DNA of 64,000 nucleotides from Caldilinea sp. CFX5 (GCA_021405325.1 QWII01000019.1:1-64000), one strand, 5' to 3'. Numbered from the stretch's first letter, positions 33,747-41,156 are shown. Made by a program: numbers and translations. Notes: generated from the letters alone by a model not told the origin.

Positions 33747-35279
33747 ATGATCCTCATTGAGAAATCACTGAAATGGTCGCTGATCGGGATCGTCGGGCTG
33801 ATGGTTGCCGGCAGCGTGACCAGTGCGGTTTTCGCCGGCATTATGGGGCTGCTGAGTGACCCTACGGTACTGGCGGTTGTCTTGATCGGCTTCGTCGGCT
33901 TTGCCCTGCTGCTGGCCGTGCCGGCGGGGTGGCTGGGCCTTTGGCTCTGGCGGCATTGGCAAATGTCGCGCATTGAAGTGCGGCGGGCAGCCCAGTTCGT
34001 TGCCCCGGATGAAGCGGGCCGGCTGCCCGTGCCGGCGTCGTTGCTCAAGCAACCGGAGTTTGCGCACCGGGCGATTGATGCGCACCAGGCCAGCTTCATG
34101 AGCGGCCTGACCACCTTCAACTATCAGCCGGCTAACACGCAGAACATTACCGGCGCCGACGGCGAAACGATGCAAGCGGCGGCCGCCAGTGCGCCCGGCA
34201 CCTTTTGGCAACTCTACCAGGATGGTCGATTGCCCAACAAGGGGTTTCTGATGGGCTATAGTCTGGACGATGATGGCGAAGCGGTAACGGCGGACTGGCG
34301 CCAACTGTATAGCGCGCTGATCGGCGGCAAGAGCGGCAGCGGCAAAAGCACGTTGATTCGCTCGATTCTAGCGCAATCAGTGCTCCAGGGCGGGAAGTTC
34401 GTGGTGGTCGATCCACACTATGGCGCTGGCGAAGAGAGTCTGGGCGCATCGTTGCAACCATTGCGTTCGCTTATGCTCTGTGATGTCGCCAGCGAAGAAC
34501 GCCAGATCATTGATGCACTCAATTACGTCGCGCAGATTGGCAGCCGTCGCCTGGCCGGCCAGGATAAGGCGCGCTGGCCGTTGGTTTTGGTGGTGGACGA
34601 AACAACGGGGCTTTTTCAACGCTCGAATGTTGGCAATGAGCTATCGCGGGTGCTGGGCATGATCAGCCAGGAAACCCGCAAGGTTGGCGTCTACGCCATG
34701 TGCATCGGACAGAACTTCGATGGGCGGATCATGGATACGACTGTTCGCAACAGTTTCGTTTCTATGATCTCCATGTTTGCCCGGCGTGATAATGCGCGTG
34801 TCCAGTCGGGAAATGCGGAGTTTGGCCGGCTAGCCGAAACGCTCACGATTGGCCAGTGTGTGTGGATGGCGCCATCGGGTGAGATTCATCGCCTGTCCGT
34901 TCCCAACTGCACCGCCGCCGACCTGGAGCAGGTTGCACGCAGTTTTACAGCCCAAAGCGCGTATAGCAGTGAAAAGGGGCTATTACCAGAGGTAGAGGGT
35001 ACTTCACAACCCACTTCAAAAGCCACTTCACGGGCCGCTTCACCAATCGCCTGGGAAGTGGGTAGTGAAGTGGGTAGTGAAGTGGGTAGTGAAGTGGGTA
35101 GTGAAGTGGGTAGTGAAGTGGCTTTTGATGCCCGTTCGGAGCGCATCCGCAGCCTGATTTTGCAAGGGCTTTCCCAAAACGAAATCATCAAAGAAGTCTG
35201 GGGAGTCAGCGGCGGCAAGGGGTATCAAGAAGCCGGTGTTGAATATCGGTCGATTCTGGCTTTATTAGTGAAAGGATAG
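33747..35279 (+). CDS. FtsK/HerA-like membrane DNA-pumping ATPase
   Basis: 510 residues from 33747. Two N-terminal membrane helices (about 8-75), then a motor domain: Walker A GGKSGSGKST near 193-202, VVVDPHYG, Walker B-like LVLVVDE near 285, and GMISQETRKVGVYAMCIGQ. A low-complexity EVGS repeat (about 437-456) follows, then a C-terminal region of about 45 residues that may be a helix-turn-helix (LSQNEIIKEVWGVS). Layout resembles FtsK and the TraB pumps of actinobacterial conjugative elements. Expected role: moving double-stranded DNA at the membrane. ATG 33705 upstream would overlap the previous gene. Confidence 0.75.
   Translation: MILIEKSLKWSLIGIVGLMVAGSVTSAVFAGIMGLLSDPTVLAVVLIGFVGFALLLAVPAGWLGLWLWRHWQMSRIEVRRAAQFVAPDEAGRLPVPASLLKQPEFAHRAIDAHQASFMSGLTTFNYQPANTQNITGADGETMQAAAASAPGTFWQLYQDGRLPNKGFLMGYSLDDDGEAVTADWRQLYSALIGGKSGSGKSTLIRSILAQSVLQGGKFVVVDPHYGAGEESLGASLQPLRSLMLCDVASEERQIIDALNYVAQIGSRRLAGQDKARWPLVLVVDETTGLFQRSNVGNELSRVLGMISQETRKVGVYAMCIGQNFDGRIMDTTVRNSFVSMISMFARRDNARVQSGNAEFGRLAETLTIGQCVWMAPSGEIHRLSVPNCTAADLEQVARSFTAQSAYSSEKGLLPEVEGTSQPTSKATSRAASPIAWEVGSEVGSEVGSEVGSEVGSEVAFDARSERIRSLILQGLSQNEIIKEVWGVSGGKGYQEAGVEYRSILALLVKG
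35018..35127 (+). repeat. Five perfect 12-bp direct repeats flanked by 15-bp inverted repeats
   Basis: GAAGTGGGTAGT occurs five times without a mismatch (35055-35114). On either side stand perfect 15-bp inverted repeats (35018-35032 CAAAAGCCACTTCAC and 35113-35127). CCACTTC also recurs upstream in opposite orientation. The repeats are in frame within the ATPase gene (EVGS units) but nucleotide identity is stricter than the protein needs. Confidence 0.9.
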
Positions 35280-35282
35280 GGA

Positions 35283-35423
35283 ATGGACGAACGACCCAAT
35301 GTTACGGTGATCTACCAGACGCCTCCAGCCAAAGGTCCAGGGCTGGGCGCCATCATCTTGGAACTGTTGACCTTCTTTGCCATTGCAGGCGCGCTGGCGC
35401 TGGGCGCGGCGCTCTTGCGCTAG
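35283..35423 (+). CDS. Small membrane protein, 46 aa
   Basis: GAAAGGATAGGG gives a ribosome binding site. A polar N-terminus (MDERPNVTVIYQTPPAKG) and one C-terminal membrane helix. Follows the ATPase by 3 bases, so likely in the same operon; possible partner of the pump. Confidence 0.6.
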   Translation: MDERPNVTVIYQTPPAKGPGLGAIILELLTFFAIAGALALGAALLR

Positions 35424-35430
35424 TAACAAA

Positions 35431-35461
35431 GAACCCGGAGCGGTGAAGCGCTACCGGGTTC
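35431..35461 (+). terminator. Hairpin, probable terminator
   Basis: Arms GAACCCGG (35431-35438) and complement (35454-35461) with a partly paired loop, right after the small membrane gene. The T run is weak, so confidence is moderate. Confidence 0.5.
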
Positions 35462-35500
35462 TCCAAAACCTATCAACGTTTACTGCTAGGAGCAACCATA

Positions 35501-35620
35501 ATGTACACATTTTTCAAACAATTGTCAATCCGGTTGGGTATCTTCCGCTGCCCACAATGCCAAACCGAGTACAACCCGACCTACGGCCCGTGCCCCACTT
35601 GTCACCCAGCGCAAGGGTAG
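35501..35620 (+). CDS. Small zinc-ribbon-like protein, 39 aa
   Basis: TAGGAGCAACCATA precedes ATG 35501. CPQC near residue 17 and CPTCH near 31 form a two-knuckle zinc ribbon. Too short for a domain assignment; many phages carry such orphan zinc ribbons. Confidence 0.6.
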   Translation: MYTFFKQLSIRLGIFRCPQCQTEYNPTYGPCPTCHPAQG

Positions 35621-35630
35621 GGAGGTGATC

Positions 35631-35948
35631 ATGCAGGGCGTCTATCTACTCCACCTCTCGCCGGCGTACAAACATGCTCGGCACTACATCGGCTATGCCG
35701 ACGACATCGAACGCCGCCTGGCCGAACATCAAAGCGGGACCGGCGCCCGGCTCACCCAAGTGGCCATAGACGCCGGCAGCGAACTGATTCTGGCGCGTAC
35801 CTGGCCGGGCGCCGATCGAACGTTTGAGCGCCGCCTGAAGAACCTTAAGAACGCGCCATGCTACTGCCCAATCTGCTGTGGGCGCACCACCGAACGGACA
35901 GTGCGCCTCAGCTTTACGATGGACGAAATTACCGAACTGGAATTTTAG
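35631..35948 (+). CDS. GIY-YIG nuclease-domain protein
   Basis: 105 residues. GVYLLHL and HYIGYADDIERRLAEHQSG are the GIY-YIG motif and first helix of the UvrC/URI-type nuclease core; the ERRLKNLKN block follows. Unlike standard URI proteins there is a CYCPIC cysteine pair near the end. Start 35631 is chosen for GGAGG 5 bases upstream. May act in DNA processing during replication or packaging. Confidence 0.8.
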   Translation: MQGVYLLHLSPAYKHARHYIGYADDIERRLAEHQSGTGARLTQVAIDAGSELILARTWPGADRTFERRLKNLKNAPCYCPICCGRTTERTVRLSFTMDEITELEF

Positions 35949-35964
35949 AAAGGACTTTGACACC

Positions 35965-36384
35965 ATGCCTGTACCTGTCATTCACTTCGAGACTCTAGCG
36001 GATCTATTGACCGAATATCTCGACACCCCGGAAAGCTGGCGCCCGATCATCCGGGTCGCCATGCAACAGCGGGCTGAGACCCGTAACGGCGCCTACGGCG
36101 GCAGCAAAAGCTATACCATCAACGTCTTTGTCCGGGCCGTCCACGAAGGCCAGATCCTCTCCTACGTAGCCTATGACCAGAAGCTGGCGATTGATGCGCT
36201 CAGCGACAAAGAGAAGGTGCGCACCGACTATGATCTCTACTGGCGCCAGGCCAAGGCGGTCAAAGAGGAAATCATTGCCTACCTGAACCACGAAGGGTAT
36301 GAGGTGCGCAGCGGCATTCTCGACATGGGCAGCACACAGCCCGTGCCTGGCGAACGCTGGCAGTTGGCGCAACTGGTCGCCTGA
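35965..36384 (+). CDS. Unknown phage protein, 139 aa
   Basis: AAAGGACTTTGACACC precedes ATG 35965. Mixed alpha/beta sequence with RAETRNGAYGGSKSYTINVFVRA and LNHEGYEVRSGILDMG. No family recognised. It is followed by a terminator. Confidence 0.6.
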   Translation: MPVPVIHFETLADLLTEYLDTPESWRPIIRVAMQQRAETRNGAYGGSKSYTINVFVRAVHEGQILSYVAYDQKLAIDALSDKEKVRTDYDLYWRQAKAVKEEIIAYLNHEGYEVRSGILDMGSTQPVPGERWQLAQLVA

Positions 36385-36398
36385 TCAAGTCAAAAAAG

Positions 36399-36431
36399 AA
36401 GCCTGGCGGGTCCGTATCACCCGGCAGGCTT
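36399..36431 (+). terminator. Intrinsic terminator
   Basis: 13-bp arms with one mismatch (36399-36411 AAGCCTGGCGGGT and 36419-36431), preceded by A6 and followed by TTTCT. It ends the unit containing the GIY-YIG gene. Confidence 0.7.
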
Positions 36432-36464
36432 TCTGCAACCCAGGATGAACGAAAGGGGTTCACC

Positions 36465-37493
36465 GTGAGTCATTCACATTCTAGCGCAGTCAACATTGAA
36501 CTGCAAGAAGGTTTAAGCGCTGATTTAGAGCGCAAGGAATTGTATTTCAATCACACGTTATCTACCGTGGCATTGTTCGGCCTGGTCGTGTTGCCGCTAA
36601 TTCCTGGCTCACTCTCGTTTGCCAGCATTGTAGCGCACTTCCCGCAACTGTTGGGCATTCCGACCTGGTTGGCTTATTGCATCGCCACCTTTACGGCCGT
36701 GGGTGTGGAAGTGTTGGGGCTAGTGGTCATCAAGTTGGCGCTGCGGATGCGCAAGTTCAACCAGCGGGGCGCCGGCCTGGTGGAGCCGGCGCCCTTGCAT
36801 CAAGGCATTGCGGCGGCAGCGCTCTATCTCTTTGTGGTGTTGGCGCTGGTTGTCTTACTCAAAGTCATGCCGGAAATGTCGATCTGGGCATTGATCCCGT
36901 TGGCGTGTTTGGGCGCCATTGCCGACTGGGCCTTTGCGCTCCAGGGCGACCAAAGCGAACGGGAAGCCGAGTTGCGCAAGCTGCTAGTACGCCAGGAAGC
37001 AGCGCGCAACCAACAGAGCGAGATCGAACGCTTGAACACCCTGCTGGCCGAACACGAGACCGAACGGCAAACCATGCAAGAGCGGTTACAATATGCCAAG
37101 GAGCTTAACGCCGAATTGACACGCCAGTTTGACACCGAGCGTCAAACCCTTACCACCGAAATCGTTAAGCTCACGGCGCAACTTGACACCCTTAAAACCG
37201 CCACCGTCAACCAAGGTGCGTCAACAATCCCAGTTATTAACAACGAGACGAGTGCAGTCCTTGACAGTGGTCGGCTCAAGGCGATTGACGCCAAGCGTAA
37301 TGCCAAAGCGCAACGACAACACGACCTGTTACAGATCATGCTTACCGAGCTTAACGGTCAAACTAGTGACCTGTTAAACAAGTCGGAACTCGCGCAACGG
37401 CTGAATACCACCCGGCAAACCATCGGCAAAGACATTGAAGAACTGATCACAGCACAGCGCTTGAGCATCAACGGCCATATCAACATTCTGTGA
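36465..37493 (+). CDS. Membrane protein with coiled coil and C-terminal helix-turn-helix
   Basis: 342 residues from GTG 36465 (AAAGGGG upstream). Four predicted membrane helices (two pairs, about 30-85 and 115-165), a long coiled coil rich in Glu, Arg and Gln (about 170-250), a linker, and a C-terminal winged-helix-like part (SDLLNKSELAQRLNTTRQTIGKDIEELI). This could tether DNA to the membrane or act as a membrane-bound regulator. No named family. Confidence 0.7.
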   Translation: MSHSHSSAVNIELQEGLSADLERKELYFNHTLSTVALFGLVVLPLIPGSLSFASIVAHFPQLLGIPTWLAYCIATFTAVGVEVLGLVVIKLALRMRKFNQRGAGLVEPAPLHQGIAAAALYLFVVLALVVLLKVMPEMSIWALIPLACLGAIADWAFALQGDQSEREAELRKLLVRQEAARNQQSEIERLNTLLAEHETERQTMQERLQYAKELNAELTRQFDTERQTLTTEIVKLTAQLDTLKTATVNQGASTIPVINNETSAVLDSGRLKAIDAKRNAKAQRQHDLLQIMLTELNGQTSDLLNKSELAQRLNTTRQTIGKDIEELITAQRLSINGHINIL

Positions 37494-37499
37494 GGTGCT

Positions 37500-37736
37500 A
37501 TGCAACCCGGCGACCGGTGCATCTACATTCCGCCACCCGGCGACCCACGCCCCCAGCGCTGGGCAACCGTTCACGCCATTAGCGGGCCGTCCGCCTTTGT
37601 CATCTTCGATCATCTGGGATGGCTGTCGGCGGCGCCCATCGAGCGGCTGCACCTGGCTCCGCCAGGTGCAGCCGGCTATTTCCAAATTGCTCTTTTCAAC
37701 TTGCGAGAAACCCAATGTCCAACAAAGAATTGCTGA
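37500..37736 (+). CDS. Unknown small phage protein, 78 aa
   Basis: Starts 6 bases after the previous stop with GAGGTG. A beta-rich sequence (PGDRCIYIPPPGDPRPQRW, HAISGPSAFVIFDH) suggests an SH3-like small barrel. The gene contains a perfect 13-bp hairpin at 37647-37673 near its end. Its last 22 bases overlap the next gene. Confidence 0.55.
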   Translation: MQPGDRCIYIPPPGDPRPQRWATVHAISGPSAFVIFDHLGWLSAAPIERLHLAPPGAAGYFQIALFNLRETQCPTKNC

Positions 37737-37909
37737 AAGAACTGCGCGATCTGCGCATGTTGCTCGACGCCCTCCATAGCGATGCCCGTGGCAATGGTCA
37801 CGGGCCGGTTGTACCTGCAAGCCAACCGGCCCCGTTTGCCCCCTTCATGCTCAGGTTCGTCAACACCTCATCACCGCCACCAACAGCCTGCGCGACGCCG
37901 TTATCGTGA
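37715..37909 (+). CDS. Unknown small phage protein, 64 aa, possible frameshift
   Basis: Starts MSNKELLKELRDLRMLLDAL, a helical segment, then becomes Pro- and Ser-rich. In the -1 frame the region continues as VRQHLITATNSLRDAVIVIN and ESMTSNT to a stop at 37936-37938, which looks more protein-like than the listed end. A frameshift (real or a sequence error) near 37,840 is therefore possible, giving about 73 residues. Confidence 0.45.
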   Translation: MSNKELLKELRDLRMLLDALHSDARGNGHGPVVPASQPAPFAPFMLRFVNTSSPPPTACATPLS

Positions 37910-37948
37910 TCAACGAATCGATGACCAGTAACACCTAGAGGTAGGAAT

Positions 37949-39223
37949 ATGGACCAACCCATGCAAGCGGCCATCCGCCAGATCGACGCAGCGGATTTGA
38001 GCGCCGCCCAATATCGCGCCGTGCGCCGGCTGCTCGATGTGGCCCCCACCGGTCACGCCAAGCTCACCAAAGAACGGGCGAATGAACTTTGCTGCACCAC
38101 ATCGGACGGGGCGACCAGGCGCCTGCTTGGCGGCCTACAAGCCGCCAACATCATCCATTACAGCACCAATGGCTTTGTCTATATCGATTTTACGGCGTGG
38201 ACGCCGGCCCCCAAGGGGCAAGAATGGATCGATGAACCCGACGAGCCAATTACGGACGTACAAAAATCGGATCACCCACGCGCGCTTTTGGATCACCCAC
38301 GCGCGGAAACGGATCATAACGTGTACGCCGAAGCCAACGCCAATCTTACGGACGCACAAAAATCGGATCTTCCACGCGCGAAATCGGATCATTCGCAACC
38401 AACGCCCGACGCAGCGCGATCCAAAAGCGCGCGTGGAAGATCCAAAATCGATCACCCACGCGCTCTTTTGGATCACAACGAGGCCGCTACCTATACGCAC
38501 GCGCACGCGGGCGGTGTTTGTTTGTTTGTAGATCCAGATCCAATCCCTTCTAAGGAAGAAGAACAAGCAAACAAACAAACACCCGACCCGGAAAGCCAAG
38601 CGCTCGCCTTCGCTCTGCTCACCCATATCCGCGTCAAAGCCGCCGTTGCCCAAAAGCTGGCGTCGGAATACTCGTTGCAAACCGTGCGCGAGGCGGTCAG
38701 CTATTGGTGGTTTGGGCGCGAAAGCATGGGCGGACAGTTCAAAGACACGCCTGGATTGGTAGTCTATTTCCTGGACAACTGGCAGAACGCCGGTGTGCCG
38801 GCGCTCGACAACCGGTTCTACCGGACCGACCTCTACCGCAACCATCGCACCCAGGCCGAGATCGACACCGACCGCCAGCTTGAAGCTGAGGTGCAGGCTG
38901 CCCAGGCCCGCCCGGTCGAGCCGCCACCGCGCCCCATCACGCCGGCGCCGGCCGCCACGCCACCCACCGATCCCCACGCCGCCATCTGGGCGCAAGTGCT
39001 GGCTGAACTCAAGTTGACTATGGAGCGAGCGACCTTCCATCAGTGGGTGAGCGGCGCCACCGTGTACGCCGTCGATGGTGATACGTGGTGGATTATGGCG
39101 CCCAATGAATACGCGCTTGACTGGTTGAATAATCGTCTAAGCCACAAAATCCGGCGCCTATTGAGCGCCCTACTCAAGCAATCCGTCACCGTCCAATTTT
39201 GTCTACCGGAGGCAAACCGATGA
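37949..39223 (+). CDS. Replication initiator with HTH, iteron-coded linker and DnaA domain I
   Basis: 424 residues. N-terminal winged-helix region (about 15-85, TKERANELCCTTSDGATRRLLGG); a polar linker (about 106-178) with DHPRA repeats; a middle helical region; and a C-terminal DnaA N-terminal domain (about 341-424: IWAQVLAELKLTMERATFHQW, PNEYALDWLNNRL), which in DnaA contacts the replicative helicase. The linker DNA carries iteron-like repeats. Suggested role: binds the repeats and recruits the host helicase, like lambda O. No helicase or polymerase gene lies near. GAGGTAGGAAT precedes the start. Confidence 0.75.
   Translation: MDQPMQAAIRQIDAADLSAAQYRAVRRLLDVAPTGHAKLTKERANELCCTTSDGATRRLLGGLQAANIIHYSTNGFVYIDFTAWTPAPKGQEWIDEPDEPITDVQKSDHPRALLDHPRAETDHNVYAEANANLTDAQKSDLPRAKSDHSQPTPDAARSKSARGRSKIDHPRALLDHNEAATYTHAHAGGVCLFVDPDPIPSKEEEQANKQTPDPESQALAFALLTHIRVKAAVAQKLASEYSLQTVREAVSYWWFGRESMGGQFKDTPGLVVYFLDNWQNAGVPALDNRFYRTDLYRNHRTQAEIDTDRQLEAEVQAAQARPVEPPPRPITPAPAATPPTDPHAAIWAQVLAELKLTMERATFHQWVSGATVYAVDGDTWWIMAPNEYALDWLNNRLSHKIRRLLSALLKQSVTVQFCLPEANR
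38269..38479 (+). repeat. Iteron-like repeats, candidate prophage replication origin
   Basis: The unit GGATCACCCACGCGC recurs in whole or part at 38269, 38290, 38311, 38365, 38386, 38450 and 38470 on the plus strand and at 38427-38443 inverted (exact reverse complement of 38365-38381 apart from the last base). They lie inside the initiator gene, separated by AT-richer AAAATC spacers. This matches the arrangement of origins embedded in initiator genes. Confidence 0.75.
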
Positions 39224-39552
39224 AAAACAGAGCCTTTGCCGTCTATCACAAGAGTTTTGAATGCTTGGCTGTCTACAGTGCCGCAACCAGGGGTAAAGCA
39301 ATCAAAGCTGCCTATAATGCTGCGCAAGATGCCGGCTATACCACCGTCAAATGGATCGACTTCATCGCCCGGCGAGCGCCGAAATTTGACGAGCAGGCAA
39401 CCGAGAAAGGCGCCTACCCCATTGGCTATCATGCCCGCGCTTATGACTTGGCCGGCAATTTTACCGGCTACGATCAGTTTGGCTGCCTTGCCGGTCTGCG
39501 CTGCCATCCGCACCAGGCATATAAAACTATCAATGCGGAGGCAAAATCATGA
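39220..39552 (+). CDS. Unknown phage protein, 110 aa
   Basis: Start 39220 overlaps the initiator stop (ATGA) and has GGAGGC upstream. Aromatic-rich, with KNRAFAVYHKSFECLAVYSA and SATRGKAIKAAY, a form seen in small DNA-modification accessory proteins; no assignment is safe. Confidence 0.6.
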   Translation: MKNRAFAVYHKSFECLAVYSAATRGKAIKAAYNAAQDAGYTTVKWIDFIARRAPKFDEQATEKGAYPIGYHARAYDLAGNFTGYDQFGCLAGLRCHPHQAYKTINAEAKS

Positions 39553-39803
39553 GTACCATCGTCACCCGTGCCGAACTGAGAGTACACTACAGCAAAATTC
39601 AGAACATGATCGCCGAAGAGCGGGCCTTGCGCCAGATCGTATTAGCCAACTCGCCCAAGCTCCGGCAAAAGCTGCAACGCTGCGACGATGCACTCGCCAG
39701 CCTGGCAGTCATCGGCAATGCCCTGGCGTCCCTGTTGCCGGCAGAAGAGCAGGTTGTCATTCAAGAGGCGCTCTTTGAAGTGCCCCAGAAAGGTGGGTAC
39801 TGA
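39549..39803 (+). CDS. Unknown small helical phage protein, 84 aa
   Basis: ATG 39549 overlaps the previous stop; GGAGGC upstream. Predominantly helical (SKIQNMIAEERALRQIVLAN, LQRCDDALASLAVIGNALAS). No family recognised. The next gene starts 1 base after its stop. Confidence 0.6.
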   Translation: MSTIVTRAELRVHYSKIQNMIAEERALRQIVLANSPKLRQKLQRCDDALASLAVIGNALASLLPAEEQVVIQEALFEVPQKGGY

Positions 39804-39804
39804 G

Positions 39805-40329
39805 GTGACTAGAAAGAAATCCTGGAAGGATCTGATGGCCGCCCTGCGCGCCACCTTTCGCAAGTGGAAGATCAAAGACTGGGAAGTCGAGCCAGTCAAC
39901 CCGCCGGCACGCCGGGATCGCTACCACAGTTACGGCGACCGCAAGGTTGTAGTCCGCTTCAAGCTCTACAACAAGCAGATCGTCCTGGTGCAAACGGCCA
40001 AGCAGATCGCCCATGATAACCTGGAGGATTTAGCGCAGGCGTTGGAAACCATCCGTATGAGCAAAGTCCGTGGCATTGAGGATCTGCTCGTCGCCGCCTA
40101 CCGCCAGATCGATCCCGTCGTCATCACCAAGAGCGAACCCAAGCCCCCAAAGCTCGACCCGACCAGCCCTTATGTCATCCTGGGCGTTGAAGAGCATTAC
40201 CCGCTCGCTATCATCGAAATCATCTGGAAAGCCCGCCTCCGCGTCGAACACCCCGACGCCGGCGGTAATGCCGACAGAGCCAAGGCTCTCAATGGCGCAA
40301 TGCAAGAAATCAGAAGGCGGAGTGAATAA
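39805..40329 (+). CDS. J-domain (DnaJ-like) phage protein
   Basis: 174 residues from GTG 39805. The N-terminal 100 residues are basic (KWKIKDWEVEPVNPPARRDR) and unassigned. The C-terminal 60 residues match a J domain: PYVILGVEEHYPLAIIEIIW, HPDAGGNADRAKALNGAMQE with the invariant HPD. It should stimulate the host DnaK ATPase. Position after the initiator gene suggests a role in replication complex assembly, where lambda uses host DnaJ. Confidence 0.75.
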   Translation: MTRKKSWKDLMAALRATFRKWKIKDWEVEPVNPPARRDRYHSYGDRKVVVRFKLYNKQIVLVQTAKQIAHDNLEDLAQALETIRMSKVRGIEDLLVAAYRQIDPVVITKSEPKPPKLDPTSPYVILGVEEHYPLAIIEIIWKARLRVEHPDAGGNADRAKALNGAMQEIRRRSE

Positions 40330-40688
40330 TGGCAGTTCTTAACGAAATACTAACCGAGCTTGAACGGGCAATAACCAAATTCCCAACATGGCCCACTGAT
40401 CCATTACACGCACTAGCTGTAGTAGGTGAGGAGTATGGAGAATTAACTAAAGCGATGCTGCAACTCATCTATGAGCCTCGTAAATCCAGTGAGCGGGAGG
40501 TTCGTACAGAGGCCATCCAACTAGCCGCTATGGCGCTGCGGTTGACCATGAGCCTAAAACAGTACAACTATAAACCAGCGCATCAGCATGTTCAAAATGA
40601 GTTTGCGTCGGAAGATTGGGAAAATGATCCGGCCTATAGCGTGATTGCCGACCTGCCTGAACGCCACGAGTTAGAACGATATGGATAG
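40329..40688 (+). CDS. MazG-like nucleotide pyrophosphohydrolase
   Basis: 119 residues. VVGEEYGELTKAMLQLI and REVRTEAIQLAAMALRL correspond to the EExxE and ExxD helices of all-alpha NTP pyrophosphatases, though the second motif reads EAIQ and the usual metal-binding Asp is absent. It may be a degenerate or divergent enzyme that cleans the nucleotide pool. Start overlaps the J-protein stop (TAATG). Confidence 0.65.
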   Translation: MAVLNEILTELERAITKFPTWPTDPLHALAVVGEEYGELTKAMLQLIYEPRKSSEREVRTEAIQLAAMALRLTMSLKQYNYKPAHQHVQNEFASEDWENDPAYSVIADLPERHELERYG

Positions 40689-40733
40689 CACAAAAGGCGC
40701 ACCAGGTGACTTTGGTGCGCCTTTTGTGCTATC
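40684..40733. terminator. Strong hairpin terminator closing the replication block
   Basis: Perfect 21-bp arms from 40684-40704 and 40713-40733 around GGCGCACC, with an A4/T4 in the stem. It overlaps the stop region of the MazG-like gene and would stop read-through into the lysis/virion genes. Confidence 0.85.
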
Positions 40734-40797
40734 CGCCCCACCACCCCAAATAAATCAACCCAACCGCACTCCCCAAAATCAGTCAATTGACGCGAAG

Positions 40798-40809
40798 GAA
40801 CAAACGTTC
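40798..40809. promoter_or_regulatory. Candidate LexA (SOS) box
   Basis: GAACAAACGTTC matches the GAAC-N4-GTTC operator of Gram-positive-type LexA repressors exactly. It lies between a strong terminator and the first gene of the lysis/virion unit, close to a TTGACG (40787-40792) that may be a -35 box. Operator identity in this host is inferred. Confidence 0.5.
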
Positions 40810-40851
40810 TTTTCACGATAATACAATCTACTGCTTTGCGAAATGATACGC

Positions 40852-40857
40852 TATAAT
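40852..40857 (+). promoter_or_regulatory. Candidate -10 box directly upstream of the gene at 40865
   Basis: TATAAT ends 7 bases before the ATG. No good -35 box is found at 16-18 bases. With no ribosome binding site in the same gap, transcription starting near the ATG would give a leaderless mRNA. Confidence 0.4.
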
Positions 40858-40864
40858 AGCTTAC

Positions 40865-41062
40865 ATGGAAGCAAATGAGGCTCACGATTATGAAAAGTTT
40901 GCGGCGGACATTGCCCGCCAACTGCAAATTGAATTACCGGAGTTACTCAGGCGCACCAAAGGCGGCTACAAAATTCTGATCAACATCTTGCCCGGTCACA
41001 AAGAAGCCCAGATCGAGTTTCAGCCCCGTATCATCAAGATCCGACAAAGCAGCAACAAATAA
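40865..41062 (+). CDS. Unknown small phage protein, 65 aa, possibly leaderless
   Basis: Contains YEKFAADIARQLQIELPELL and GGYKILINILPG; alpha/beta, no recognised domain. No ribosome binding site precedes the ATG. It lies alone between two terminators, behind a candidate LexA box, so it may be an SOS-controlled regulator. Function unknown. Confidence 0.55.
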   Translation: MEANEAHDYEKFAADIARQLQIELPELLRRTKGGYKILINILPGHKEAQIEFQPRIIKIRQSSNK

Positions 41063-41083
41063 ATAGGCGTTACTGAGCAAACC

Positions 41084-41127
41084 AGGCGCACTTTTCCTAC
41101 TACGGTGGGAGGGGTGCGCTTTTTTTA
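41084..41127 (+). terminator. Intrinsic terminator
   Basis: Stem AGGCGCAC/GTGCGCT with an A/T-poor loop and a T7 run (41121-41127). Follows the 65-residue gene and precedes the holin, so the SOS-linked gene may form its own unit. Confidence 0.75.
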
Positions 41128-41156
41128 TTTCCGTTGCTTTGTCTGAGGGGGATGTG

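Noticed and set aside
35055..35114. Telomere-like or CRISPR-like array
   Set aside because: Contiguous 12-bp repeats without spacers, in frame in a coding gene.
38250..38480. CRISPR-like repeats
   Set aside because: Repeats are short, unevenly spaced, inside a coding gene and present in both orientations; no cas genes are seen.
40329..40688. dUTPase
   Set aside because: No trimeric dUTPase motifs; helical EExxE pattern fits MazG-like better.
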